The notes below the pieces were generated by a model. The model had not been told where the DNA came from. It did no database searches and worked only from the letters and a program-made list of their open reading frames with translations. The translations under genes and the position numbers were made by a program. A stretch of DNA of 64,000 bases from Leishmania donovani (Eukaryota; Euglenozoa; Kinetoplastea; Trypanosomatida; Trypanosomatidae): positions 1,158,608-1,222,607 of the forward strand of contig NC_018257.1 of NCBI RefSeq assembly GCF_000227135.1. Direction: 5' to 3'. Below, one piece after another: positions 12,183 through 22,977 of this stretch. How positions within the stretch are numbered: position 1 is the stretch's first letter; each line of letters opens with the position of its first letter.

Positions 12183-14415
12183 GCGCGCACCCAGAAATCA
12201 AATAATAATAATAATAAAGCAAAAAGAAGAAAGGACGCAAAAAAAAAAAGGGCGCGATTCAAGTGCGAAAAAAAAAAAGGACGGAATGGTGTATCACTGA
12301 CGTACTCGAATCCACACGCACACACACACACAGTGAGAGACACACATACACACAACATCAACCTTCAAGCAATCATCAGCAATGACTAAAGATAACAAAG
12401 AAGTCAATAGGAAGAGCGGGGGTGCTCAACGTCGGAAAATCGACTATATCGAGAGAAGATCATTGAAGAACGTGTGCGAGTCTGCGCAGGTGACTGTGGC
12501 TGCGTCTGCGTGTGTCTTCACCGTTTGAGAAAGCGGCGTGATCACTGCTGCACGGCGAGGTGTGGGATGCGTTGGTGTTCTGTGCAGGCTTTGTCCCCAA
12601 AGCACAGCATAGATAGGCGCACACAGACGCACTTGTATGAGTACACGAAAATAGAAAGGAGGCAGACCCATCAAACCTCATGCAGCTGCGCATGCACGCC
12701 CACAAAAACAACAATGAGCACCAATCAACTGGAAAATAAGTCGCTTAGAAGAAATACTAGCAAACAGTGAAAAAAAAAAAGAGATACTGGAATGTGCACC
12801 ACCGACATGCCAAGTCCCTTCTTTTTGCGTAAGTTAAATGTAGTCTTCTGAGACCTTCTTGTTTTCCTCCGATACCAGCAAAGTCGACTTTGTCCTTCGA
12901 ACTCCGCGCAGCAAAACACCAACATGTGCACTTACTCTCACGCACAGACACACACCTAGACACAATGATGCAGCTCTTCCTTTTTGTTTCTTTTCTTTGA
13001 AGTGCTGCCAACATAAGCGGAAAGGCGGCGCAAGAGCTCGTTCTTTTTGTGTGTGCGTGTGTGTTGCGCGCATGAATGTGCAACGCACCCTTCTGCGCAT
13101 TACACATGTGCGAATCTAGTGTGCTTTTTCACAAAAAAATGGTTGGGCTGTTTACGTGTGATTGCACGTTACGTTTTAGTTTAGGATCGCCTTTGCTGAT
13201 TTTGGTTTCTCTTTTCATGCCACCTTCTCCGTTGTGTTGCACCTCTTTGCGTTTTGTGCGCGGTTTTTTTCTTCCTGTTTTCCTTTTCCCTTCTTTGTTG
13301 CTGTTCTTATCCGCGCTTTTCCGCTCGCGCAGAGCGGAGTCGCTTTCATTATTTTTTTACCTCTTTTTCGTTCTTCGATAGGTCGTCGTCAACAAATTTG
13401 CACTTCGTTACGAGTTCGAGCCAGAACGAAGACGAAGAGACGTCAGTCTGTGTTGCGAGTTCGTTGGCGGAGTTTTCTCCCCTTCGCTTCGGTGCCGGGC
13501 TTCTTTCCTTCCTTCTGTTTCTCAACATGTGTGCTTTGGGCTGCACTTGTGATGATTGCCTTGGTGATGGCACGTGCGCGTGCGCGCGCGTCTCCTCCTT
13601 GTATATGTACATATATATATATAGCCATTGCCGCAGTGGTGTGCTTGCTCAGGGAGGCTAGACCCTCTTGGGCTCCTATGCACGCTTCCATCTATGCGTG
13701 CGTACGTGCGTGTGTGTGTGTGTCGTCTGCGCGCTGCACATGAAGCGAGACAATGAACAACAACAACCGCAAAAAGTCGTACCACAAAAACAAGGAAACG
13801 GGTGTCGAAATCTCAGCAAGCAACGAAAAAGGAGGAAGGGAGCGCACTTGCATGGAAGAGGGATGATACTTGTGCGTCCATGTCAAGCCAGAGATGACGC
13901 CATCCCCATCATGGCATGACCAACGAAGACACCGACACGCGCAAGCACACACAAAGGCGAAAGGACACAAACGAGAAAGAGAAGCACAAACAAAAGCTCG
14001 TGCACAGAAGACCCGCACTGGACTACTGGCATACACGTGCACCCTCCATGTCACCACGGCGTGCCAAGGTCACATAAATTCGCGTGGGTGGACTGCTGCG
14101 CCTTGCATCGTCGAACATGCGCACATGCACATGCAAAACCCCAAAAAAGAACGCACAGCTCACAACGCACAGATACGTCTCACTTTCACTGCCACTCACA
14201 TATACGCGTCCGCGCCTCATCCGCATGCAACCGGCTTGACGCAGCGGATGAACTGTGTGCGTGTGTGTGTGTGTGTACCTGTCCGTGCATGTGGGTGGGT
14301 GCGTGCATGTCCGATTTGAGATTTTGCCGTTGCGCAAGCATGTCTGCAATCGTTCATGAAGCCTCAAGAGAGAAGGGAGGAGAACAGAGACCGGGGCGGA
14401 GTTGTAGTCTGCCGT
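12183..14415. other. Gene-poor tract, right part
   Basis: No gene seen. It holds an (AAT)n run at 12,198-12,217, A-runs near 12,240 and 12,270, CA/GT runs, a TA run at 13,610-13,622 and a pyrimidine-rich stretch at 13.18-13.5 kb. As it is directly downstream of the 229-aa gene at 14.4 kb it should start with that gene's 3' UTR. Confidence 0.55.
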
Positions 14416-15105
14416 CTACAAGAAGAGCCTTCCGCTCGCCTCCAGCTTCTTTAGCGTCTCGACCTGCGCGTTGCGGCGGCGGGTTATCTCCGAGTCGCAG
14501 TAGCCATACGCCCAGTGGCGGATCTCATCGTCCCAGAGCATCATCGATGACAGCTTCGCCACGACGCTTTCGTACGGGTCAGGGGAGAGTGAGAAGATCG
14601 CCTTCGAGCCGTAGTACTCCTTTCCGATAGCCGCCATAATGCGGCGCCACAGGGGGCGGTTGGAGACGCGGTTAGGGTCTCGGAAGTATGCCGCGCTGAT
14701 CAGCTGGCGCAGCATGATGTGGTGATCCTGGCGGCTTACGGTCGCCTCCTTGGTTTCGCGAAGAATGAACTCGTTCAGTAGGTTCTGGCGAGCCGAAAGA
14801 ATGCTCTGCCGGTCGTGGCTGCGGTTTGCCCGGCTGGGGCCGTACCGAAGACGGTAATGCCGCTCTTGGCGCATCCTCTCCGCCGCCTCGGCCGGTGTCT
14901 CCTCGCTCTCCTCGCTGTTCTCTTCATCGAACTCGTAGAGCACGTCGCCTCCCTTGCAGCTGAAGCTGTCAGAGTGTGCTGTGCACGGAGGGCCGAGAGA
15001 GCTCGCGATGGAGGCAAAGCTCTGCTCCAGCTGGTCGCACGGAGACGACTCGTTCGAGTCATCGGAGAGCACGACCACGTGGAGCATCCTGTCCTCCTCG
15101 CTCAT
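14416..15105 (-). CDS. Conserved-looking hypothetical protein, 229 aa
   Basis: Unrecognised. The start chosen is the ATG at 15,105 (MSEEDRMLHVVVLSDDSNES); the frame is open further upstream but has no better ATG and looks like 5' UTR. Residues 1-60 are Ser-rich, followed by an acidic stretch (EFDEENSEESEETPAEAAE, about 60-80) and then a basic, aromatic C-terminal half with helical character (RQNLLNEFILRETKEA, FRDPNRVSNRPLWRRIMAAI) containing many charged residues. No membrane segment or known catalytic motif is visible. Normal composition and high GC third positions support a real gene. It is the last gene before the 13-kb gene-poor tract. Confidence 0.75.
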   Translation of the reverse strand: MSEEDRMLHVVVLSDDSNESSPCDQLEQSFASIASSLGPPCTAHSDSFSCKGGDVLYEFDEENSEESEETPAEAAERMRQERHYRLRYGPSRANRSHDRQSILSARQNLLNEFILRETKEATVSRQDHHIMLRQLISAAYFRDPNRVSNRPLWRRIMAAIGKEYYGSKAIFSLSPDPYESVVAKLSSMMLWDDEIRHWAYGYCDSEITRRRNAQVETLKKLEASGRLFL

Positions 15106-16918
15106 CAGGAGTGATGCAGACACTTTTTCGCGGTTGTTGGAATGTGCTGGAGAGAGGTGCACGAGTGAGAGACCTGATCCTTTGCGACTTGCCGGAGCGT
15201 GAGCGGGATACACCTGTGAGTTCAGAGTTAACGGTAATCTCCTCTTTCTTTGTTCTTCCTCGTCGTCTATGTCTCGGGTGAGCTGTTGAGCTGAAGCGAG
15301 CGGCGAACAAGCACACACAGAAATGAACGTAGGCACGTGCTGTACGGGCTGTGAGTGTGATGAAGAGGCTGTGTGTATGTGTGTGTGATTGGGTGATTAC
15401 AGCGATGGACAGAGAGAAAGAGAGTAAGGCGAGAGATGTGGGACAGCGGTGAAAAACGGGGGGGGGGCAGGCAGAAGGGTGAGGCAGCGTTGCTGGATGA
15501 GAGACAGTCGAACTGTACGTTGGCGTAGGGTCGTGAGAGAGTGGGAAGAGACAGAAAAGGCAGAGAGGTGCACGCCGTATACTGTGTTCACTCCAGAGTG
15601 CTACTGGCACTGCAGCCCGTGTACGTGTGGATGCCAGTGTGTGCGTATGTATGTGTGCGTGTGTTTACAAAGAGAGAAATGGAATGAAGAGTCGGCAAGG
15701 AGGGGTGGCGGAGAGGCAGACGGCGGTTGGGAGAGGGTGGAACAAGAAAAGAGGGGAAGAGGCAGAGCCATAGGCACAGAGAACGTACCGCCACATGAGG
15801 ACGAGTAAAAGCAGTGCGCCGCTTCCTTGGCATGATGAGGGCGACAGAGATAGAGAGGCTAATGACCTGCCGTCCACCTCAGCATTCGAGCAACGACACA
15901 TAGCACCATAAAGTGGATCGGGGCAGGCCCAGGCAGGCAGGGTTCTTCCCACATGCGTGCCACAGAGCGCGCACGCTGCGTCTCTCGTTTCGGCTCTGCG
16001 CAACGAGAGACATGCGCGTGCAGATGCCAAGCCCGGTCTTACACACACGAGAGTCCGCACTGCACCCTTCCTCCTCTTCATTGCTCATTGCGTTTCTCAC
16101 GTGTGAGCTTAGAAGTACTTTTTTCACCAACCAAAACAAATACAAAAGACGACTTCACAACACAAGAACAAAGAAGCCCAATGACGATCACTTCGGCGCA
16201 CAGAGGTACGCACGCGCAGGCGCTTGAGTCAAGGAGAGGGATGGATGAAGGCCACAACCAAAGATCGCAGCCACACACACACGCACAGTATAGTGTGTGC
16301 ACGACAAGTGGGAAGTGAGATAAAGGCGCACACCATTCTTCGTAGCTCGTCAGCGTGTCAGTGGTCCGAAGGGAAGGGGGAGGCTCAAGAAGAGATCAAG
16401 AGGCGTCCCAAAACGGGCTAAGGTAAGGAGGCACGACCTTTGCGTGCACGATGCATCCATTTGGAGAAAAAAAAGAGTGAGGCGGCGACGGCGGAAGAAG
16501 AGTTATATTTACCGAACCACCCAACGTTCGCACGCATGTCGAATGCCTACTTGACATTTAAGTCACAACAACGCAGCGGACGAGGAAGAAGCAAAAAAAA
16601 GGTCGTCATCAGAAACCCAAATCGCATCCTTTCCCTCCCTTTCTCCGTCGTTGCGTTGATTGAAGCAGCCACTTTACGGGGGCAACGATGAGAAAGACAC
16701 ACACGAGCATCGAGGTGAGCCCCGGGAGTGGCGGCTAGCGATCTCCTCAAACCTGCCCCCTTCGTCCCTTCCGAGTTAGTCCCTCTTCCTCTCTTCTTTC
16801 CACTATCATGGGCACTCACGAGGCAGACTGGGAGATGGCCACTAGTCGCTGGTGGTAGTGCATGTGAGTGTGGGTCGGGTGGGCGAATCACCCTCGCCAT
16901 ACGCCAACGCTCAGCCAC
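15106..16918. other. Intergenic region, 1.8 kb
   Basis: No gene seen. Purine-rich plus-strand tract at 15,405-15,480 (with a G10 run) gives a pyrimidine tract on the minus strand upstream of the 229-aa gene, followed by several AGs, consistent with trans-splicing. The rest is mixed CA/GA-rich UTR-like DNA and the 3' side of the TRAP-beta gene. Confidence 0.5.
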
Positions 16919-17557
16919 CTACTTGCTGGCCTTGCGCTGGCGGAGCAGCGCGTCCACCTCGCTCTGCTTCACGCGGTACAGTACGTAGGGAAACAGCGCC
17001 GGGATGGCGCCTAGGAAGATGTACGCCGTCGACTCCTTGATGTAGCGCGCGTGCAGGCGGTCGTAACGGTCGCGGGTGAGGACGGAGATGACGCCGCGAA
17101 AGCTCTCGTCATCGACACCCTCGCCGTAGTAGTACGCCTCGCCCTCGCGGATCAGGTTGCTGAGAGCCTTGCGGGCCGTCGCAGTATTGCCCTGCTCAAC
17201 ATTGTACGTCACCTCAGCAACGGAGACGGCGTAGTTGCCCAGTGCGGTAGGGGTCACCGTGTAGCGCAGCGTCTCCGAAGCGCCGTAGGGGAGGTAGGCG
17301 ATAGACTTGCTCTGCAGCGAGCCGTCCTCCAGCAGGTCAGATATCTGCACGTCAAAGGCGGGACTCTGGCCGTAGTTCGTTACCGTGACCACCACCTCCA
17401 CGGAGGATCCGAGAACGATGTCGTCGCTCGATGTCGTCTTGGACACAAACAGCAGCGGATGCGGATTTATCTCTGCCTCCTGCGCCACCTGCGCGAAACA
17501 CGTCGTTGCCACCAAGGTGGCCAAGCACAGTAAGAGCAGCACCTTGAGAGTGGCCAT
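16919..17557 (-). CDS. Translocon-associated protein beta subunit (TRAP-beta/SSR2-like), 212 aa
   Basis: Membrane subunit of the TRAP complex that sits next to the Sec61 channel in the ER and helps translocation of some secretory proteins. The ATG at 17,557 begins a cleavable signal peptide (MATLKVLLLLCLATLVATTC). An Ig-like/CARDB-type luminal beta domain follows (LLFVSKTTSS, GSSVEVVVTVTNYGQSPAFD, TALGNYAVSVAEVTYN, about 35-125), then a transmembrane segment near 178-194 and a short basic cytosolic tail (RQRKASK). This order and the N-Y/V-G-x-S-P-A-F-D-V motif match animal TRAP-beta, whose equivalent is the NVGSSAALDV region. Length is slightly above the animal protein. In-frame codons upstream of the ATG contain no better start. 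Confidence 0.85.
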   Translation of the reverse strand: MATLKVLLLLCLATLVATTCFAQVAQEAEINPHPLLFVSKTTSSDDIVLGSSVEVVVTVTNYGQSPAFDVQISDLLEDGSLQSKSIAYLPYGASETLRYTVTPTALGNYAVSVAEVTYNVEQGNTATARKALSNLIREGEAYYYGEGVDDESFRGVISVLTRDRYDRLHARYIKESTAYIFLGAIPALFPYVLYRVKQSEVDALLRQRKASK

Positions 17558-18814
17558 TGTCGGCAGCGTAAACAAATAACTGAGCAAAGATCCTTCTCGC
17601 CTACAGAAGACGTAACAGGGAAGTAAAGATGCGCTGTGCAGCCGCCGACTACCGTGTGCGATAGCCAATCAGAGACTAAACACAGGGGGGAGAGAACGCC
17701 AAGTCGAAAGGAGATACACTGTCGTGGCGGAGGGAAGCGGGAGAGGCGGGGGAGAAACAAGAGTCGAAGCGAAATGTGGACGAGGAACAGTGAAAGGTGC
17801 CAAGGGCGCGGAAGGCAGCGCACCATCTGGAAGCGTAGACGCGTGGAAAGCAGAAAGCAAAGCAGCGGTGCGCAGGGCGGGATATTGTCGCGTCCCTGCC
17901 CTTGTGCTTATTTCCTCCATGTGGTCGCCAGTCAACTTTCGCGTCGAGAAGGCCGCACATTTGTCCAGCGACGGCACTCGCATTTGCTTTTTTAGATGCC
18001 TATGAAGGCGCGCCCACAACGGGCGCCATCGGCGCACCACACCTGCGCTTCGCAGCTGTATTACCTTCAGCGTGTACGTGATTGTGCATAGAATCGAGAG
18101 TTCATCTGGATGTGGCAGGCACCTTTGAATTAGGAGCAGATATTGAGGGAGGGCGAGGGCGAGAGCGCGCTGGGTCTCCCTCATCTCGTTCCTCCCTCTG
18201 GTTGTCGATTCGAGGCTGAAAAAAAAAGCATCGCAAGAGATGAAGGAAAAGGGTTCCGAGCAGGGGGGGAAGAGGAGGGGGGGGGGAGATGGCAGCGGCC
18301 CAAGGTGCAGCACAGCTCAGTGTAGTCGCGCTGCTCTGTATATTTAGTTCTCCTTTATCTCTCTGTCATTTTGAGCTGGTCCTCCACCGCCGCCATCCCT
18401 TCCCCTCCCCAGCAAGGCATTTCTCTCCTACCCCAGCCTTCGTCTCTCTCTCTCGCCGCTCCTGCGCACACCTCGTTACACATACCACAAAGCATTCATC
18501 TGTGAGAAGACATCAAGAAGAAAACGCGTCGCCCTCAAAGCCGTCTTCATCCCACATCACGCATCCTGTTGCAGTCTCCTCCATTCGATCCCTACACTCC
18601 GAACCTGCCAGAGGGAAGAAAGTGTAGCAAAAAAAAAAGGGCTGTGAGAAAGGCCGGCAGCGGCATAGCAGTCTAACAAGCGTACACTCAAACGCATGGG
18701 GGAGGCGGGGATGCACCTTTACAGTAGAGAGGCAGGCGTCAAAACCGCCTCGCCAGCACTGACCCTTCCACTTTTGCACTCGTCACCACAGTCCATCAAC
18801 GCCACGTCCCGTCC
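17558..18814. other. Intergenic region, 1.26 kb
   Basis: No gene seen. A purine-rich plus-strand stretch at 17,690-17,760 is a minus-strand pyrimidine tract suited to trans-splicing of the TRAP-beta mRNA. A second, G/A-only tract lies at 18,262-18,290. Confidence 0.5.
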
Positions 18815-19762
18815 TCAAAACCGGAGGGACTCCAGGTCTTCGATGGTCATGCTGGAGAGCTCCACGTGATGTTCCATCAGCCGATGACATACGCGCTTCG
18901 GTCCATGCAGTTTGCACAAGTGGCCAAAGGCCTCACGGGCAGAAGGGGTGATTCTGCCAATGTCGACTAAATGACCCACGCACCGTTCTACGTACGGCCA
19001 GTCCTCCATCTCCACTGCGTACGCCAGCAACGGGGCGACAACGTCGGCGTCCCCCAAGACCCGGGCGTGTTCGAGATGTTCGGAGAGTGTCTGCAAGCTG
19101 CAGCCTTGCTTCAGGATGAAAGGAAGCGCTTGGCTGTAAGGCACGGCGTTCTTTGGACAGGCCGAGATCATCCTCAGCACCTCCTCCCAGGTGCACTTAG
19201 CCATGAGCGGCCACAAGCTGCTCAAATCCGAGCGGGTCACACGCGCGTGGCTGAGCATCTCCGCTGCCACGTCGGGGCGCTTCTCTGCGAGAGCGGCGTG
19301 GAGGAGGCTGCATCGGGTGACAGTGGAAAAGGGTAAGTCGTCCACGAGGCGCGTGTGCCACTCCTTTCCCGCCCCCTTCAGCAGAACGGCACACGCCTCC
19401 GCCATGCCTATCTGCTGGGTGGCACCACTCACGCTGGCCCCTGACAGAGCTTCGCTGATCATCTTACCATCACCCTTATTGAGCGCCTCCCAAAACAGCG
19501 ACCACTCCACCTCCTCAGACTTGCGGCGCTGTAAGCTAGCGGAAAGGCGTATCTTCTCATTAAAGCGCACCTTCACATCCTCGATGCCGACACCGGTGTA
19601 GTGCATGATGGCCTTCAAGAGGTCAAATGTATCTGCGGGTGGGGTGTGATAGGGGTGGCGCTGATAAAGCTGAAGCGCACGTAGCCAGTTACCCGACTCG
19701 AGAGCAGCATGGAAGGCCTGCGGCAGCGGGGCTGCCTTCCATATTCGCTCCTGGCCTCGCAT
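18815..19762 (-). CDS. Helical protein of unknown function, PPR-like, 315 aa
   Basis: The ATG at 19,762 (MRGQERIWKAAPLPQAFHAA) is chosen because an AG acceptor after a pyrimidine-rich stretch precedes it directly and the upstream open frame is Cys/Ser low-complexity. The product is all-helical in appearance, with repeating units such as FHAALESGNWLRALQLYQRH and TRCSLLHAALAEKRPDVAAE that resemble pentatricopeptide or other alpha-solenoid repeats. In trypanosomatids such proteins are mostly mitochondrial and bind RNA or ribosomes. That role is inference here, since no clear targeting peptide is seen. It ends ...SSMTIEDLESLRF. Confidence 0.75.
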   Translation of the reverse strand: MRGQERIWKAAPLPQAFHAALESGNWLRALQLYQRHPYHTPPADTFDLLKAIMHYTGVGIEDVKVRFNEKIRLSASLQRRKSEEVEWSLFWEALNKGDGKMISEALSGASVSGATQQIGMAEACAVLLKGAGKEWHTRLVDDLPFSTVTRCSLLHAALAEKRPDVAAEMLSHARVTRSDLSSLWPLMAKCTWEEVLRMISACPKNAVPYSQALPFILKQGCSLQTLSEHLEHARVLGDADVVAPLLAYAVEMEDWPYVERCVGHLVDIGRITPSAREAFGHLCKLHGPKRVCHRLMEHHVELSSMTIEDLESLRF

Positions 19763-20768
19763 AGCTGGGTACAGAAGCGCCGACAGAAGCTTGCAAAATA
19801 AGCCGCTGGTAAAGGAAGTGGAGAACAACGAGACAGCGTGGAAGCCAACACGCACACACACTCTTGCGTGCACGCTTACCTGCGAGGAAGTGTGCCTCCC
19901 ACCCACCCACAGAGAGAAAAGAAGGAAGGAAGCGCAGGAAGGTGCACTCCTCTTTATGGGCAGGCAGCAAACTTGAGTGTTGCTGCTCTTATGGTTTGGG
20001 CGTTCTTGGGAAGGTCGGCGTATGTGGCACGCGTCATGGCGCGGCGCACGCGCCGACAGCGGAAGAAACCGGCAAAGCGAGACAGGGAAGGGGACAGATA
20101 GATGCGTGATCGCCAACGCATACGATAGAGCGACAAAAGAGCTTCTTCGTGTGCAGCATCCCACCTAGGAATGTCTGCTGGAGAGGAAGGGCGTCGAAAG
20201 AGAGTCAACATCATTGAGGAGGGGGAAGGGGGAGGCACCATCTCGCGAGCCGCCACCCGCCCTCATTTCTTCGCAGTGCAGCCACCGACATCACGCGCAT
20301 CATACATGGCGGATTGCGCGACGAATTGAAAAACAGCGCAAGACCGAGCATGTGAGAGATGGTGTGGGTGCATGCGAAAGCAGCTGAAGTCAACGGCGGG
20401 GAGGGAGGACAACGCTTGCGCGCCAAGAGCTACCCACGAATGACGACACCAAACTCGAAGGTGGAAAAAAAAATTGCTGAGAACGTAAGTGCCGAGACAA
20501 ACTGTTTTGTGGTTGTTGAGTGCTCTGCTGCTGGGAGAGGCAGACAGAAGGGGGCACCTTCAGTTATCCCTCCCTGCATTGCGTGACAACACGCACACGC
20601 AATACAAAACACAAAGGCCGCCTATACGGCAAGCGCGACAGCTAAAAAAAAAAAAAAACAGAAAACTCAAATCGCGCATTACCACCACCATACGCTACAT
20701 GCAGGGGAAGGAAGGGTGCCTGCGCAGAAAACATAGACGCAAAGGCCAAAAGCAAAGACCACTGTTGC
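19763..20768. other. Intergenic region, 1.0 kb
   Basis: No gene seen. It contains mixed UTR-like DNA upstream of the helical-protein gene and an A14 run at about 20,644-20,658, then leads into the GC-rich repetitive island. Confidence 0.5.
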
Positions 20769-20789
20769 TTTTTTTTCGTTTCAATGTGC

Positions 20790-21582
20790 CATTAAACCAC
20801 AACGCAGCAGCTCGCAAAGGCACACGCATGCACAGCCGCAGCCCACGCGCCCACTGCTGCGCTGCGGCGACGTCCTGGTCGTCTAGGAGCAACCGTCATG
20901 TCGTCGAATCGGGACATGCGTCTAGCGGGCCCCTCCTCTCCCGCTTCGCCCCCTCTTCGGATACGTGCCGCGCGGTCGGCGCCTCATCCGCCCGCACGGT
21001 GGGATGGAGGAGATGCCGCATGCTGCGCGCGCATGCGCTGTGGGCATAATCGGCATGTACTACGGGGCTCCTCTCTCGCTCATCACTCGCGCTCTTCGCA
21101 CCTCTGGATGCTTCGTCGGGAATGCGATGCACCATGNNNNNNNNNNNNNNNNNNNNNNNNNNNNNNNNNNNNNNNNNNNNNNNNNNNNNNNNNNNNNNNN
21201 NNNNNNNNNNNNNNNNNNNNNNNNNNNNNNNNNNNCATTAAACCACAACGCAGCAGCTCGCAAAGGCACACGCATGCACAGCCGCAGCCCACGCGCCCAC
21301 TGCTGCGCTGCGGCGACGTCCTGGTCGTCTAGGAGCAACCGTCATGTCGTCGAATCGGGACATGCGTCTAGCGGGCCCCTCCTCTCCCGCCTCGTCCCCT
21401 CTTTGGATACGTGCCGCGCGGTCGGCGCCTCATCCGCCCGCACGGTGGGATGGAGGAGATGCCGCATGCTGCGCGCGCATGCGCTGTGGGCATAATCGGC
21501 ATGTACTACGGGGCTCCTCTCTCGCTCATCACTCGCGCTCTTCGCACCTCTGGATGCTTCGTCGGGAATGCGATGCACCATG
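20790..21582 (+). repeat. 347-bp direct duplicate abutting an assembly gap
   Basis: Positions 20,790-21,136 and 21,236-21,582 are collinear without indels at an offset of 446 and differ at only three transitions that I can see (around 20,948-20,962 versus 21,394-21,408). The first copy ends exactly where the Ns begin and the second starts exactly where they end. Confidence 0.95.
21137..21235. other. Assembly gap, 99 Ns
   Basis: Run of unknown bases inside the GC-rich island, bounded by the two halves of a 347-bp duplicate. The true gap is probably zero or negative. Confidence 0.99.
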
Positions 21583-21925
21583 CCGGCTCTGCCCAACTGC
21601 GCGTGCGCACAGCGCTCGCACATTCGCAGCGTGCGGCCTGCTTCAAGGCACCCTTGTTGGCGGGAGGGGAGGAAGGGCTCGCTGCCACCATCTGCCGATG
21701 CCGGCGATGACACGGGGGGCGTGCCTGGATGGCCTGCCCACATGCACCGTGGCAGGTGCGACACTGCCGTGAGTCTGTGGCGGCGGGGGGTATTCCGCCT
21801 CCTCCTGCATCCGCACGCCTCACACAGGAGCCGGTGTGGCAGGCGCAAAGGGGCCCGCAGACGGACGTGCGCCAGCGCGCAGAGAGCTCACAGCCTGTCG
21901 CAGCGAAGGGGGCACAGGGTTGGGA

Positions 21926-22402
21926 AGGGGCAGCCGTACGCACCCGACGGGGGTCAGCTCCTCGCCGCACCGCACCCGCACGCCGTCTTGGCGCTGCCAG
22001 CTACCCGCCGCTTGCAGGAATCCAAAGCACGCACAGGTGCCCGTGCGGAGCTGGGCGAGGAGGGTCCGCCTGTCGCCTCGTGGGCTCCGCATCTTTTTTC
22101 TAGTGTGGGGCGGTNNNNNNNNNNNNNNNNNNNNNNNNNNNNNNNNNNNNNNNNNNNNNNNNNNNNNNNNNNNNNNNNNNNNNNNNNNNNNNNNNNNNNN
22201 NNNNNNNNNNNNNAGGGGCAGCCGTACGCACCCGACGGGGGTCAGCTCCTCGCCGCACCGCACCCGCACGCCGTCTTGGCGCTGCCAGCTACCCGCCGCT
22301 TGCAGGAATCCAAAGCACGCACAGGTGCCCGTGCGGAGCTGGGCGAGGAGGGTCCGCCTGTCGCCTCGTAGGCTCCGCATCTTTTTTCTAGTGTGGGGCG
22401 GT
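21926..22402 (+). repeat. 189-bp direct duplicate abutting an assembly gap
   Basis: Positions 21,926-22,114 and 22,214-22,402 are collinear at an offset of 288, with one visible difference (CGTGGGC versus CGTAGGC). Again the copies touch the Ns on both sides exactly. Confidence 0.95.
22115..22213. other. Assembly gap, 99 Ns
   Basis: Second run of unknown bases in the island, bounded by a 189-bp duplicate on both sides. Confidence 0.99.
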
Positions 22403-22550
22403 CGCCGTCAAGTAGCGCGTGACGCATCGCGTGGCCCGCGGTTCCGGTGGATGTCGGCCTGGCGTCTGAGACCAGCGACCGACACCGTGATCCATGCAAG
22501 TGTCGCCTGACCCTCCGCCATTGCCGACTTCGCATGCCTGTCAGCTTCGT

Positions 22551-22977
22551 CGGTGTGTCTCCATTCGCAATCACCACACACAAACGGAAGTGAGAGGCGC
22601 CACGCGGCGGGCTAACAGCACCAGCATTGGGGCCCAGGCACACCTCATAGCTTGCAAACGTGGAAGCGAAAAAAAAAAAGATAGTAACAACCTCTAAGCG
22701 CTTCAAAGAAGGAAGAGCGGTAAAAACTCGCGGGACCGCACCGCAACAACAGCAACAACGACGGCAGCAGCAGCGTTCTATGTACATGTAAAAGTGGGCT
22801 ACCTGCCTGCGATACTCACTTCCACAGCCCATTTCGCCACCGATGTGCGCGCGACCTCGTAGGAAGGCAAAAGAAAAAGTGGGAGTGCGAAGTAGAGCGG
22901 AGCGGAGGAGCGTAGCCGGATGTGAAAGCAGCAGTCGACCACAAGGACAAGAAAAGAGGGCAAATATATATTGTCCG
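22551..22977. other. Short intergenic region
   Basis: No gene seen. Mixed sequence with a CAA/CAG-rich patch at 22,742-22,775; likely the 3' UTR of the coiled-coil protein gene. Confidence 0.5.

Larger units (their letters stand above)
20769..22550 (-). mobile_element. GC-rich repetitive island, probable degenerate retroposon
   Basis: Unlike the A/C-rich spacer around it, this stretch is very GC-rich with imperfect open frames on both strands. On the minus strand it ends at the left in AAACG followed by A8 (T-run 20,769-20,776), as expected for an A-tailed retroposon. Minus-frame peptides are Cys/His/Arg-rich; one at 21,698-21,763 has a C-x2-C-x14-H-x2-H spacing reminiscent of zinc-knuckle or finger regions in trypanosomatid retroelements. 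I cannot align it with the four SIDER-like copies in this window, so the class is uncertain. Two N-gaps interrupt it and both are flanked by duplicated sequence. Confidence 0.4.

Noticed and set aside
21568..22371. Long frames running through the N-gaps (both strands)
   Set aside because: Continuity across unknown bases is meaningless, and the flanks are duplicated.
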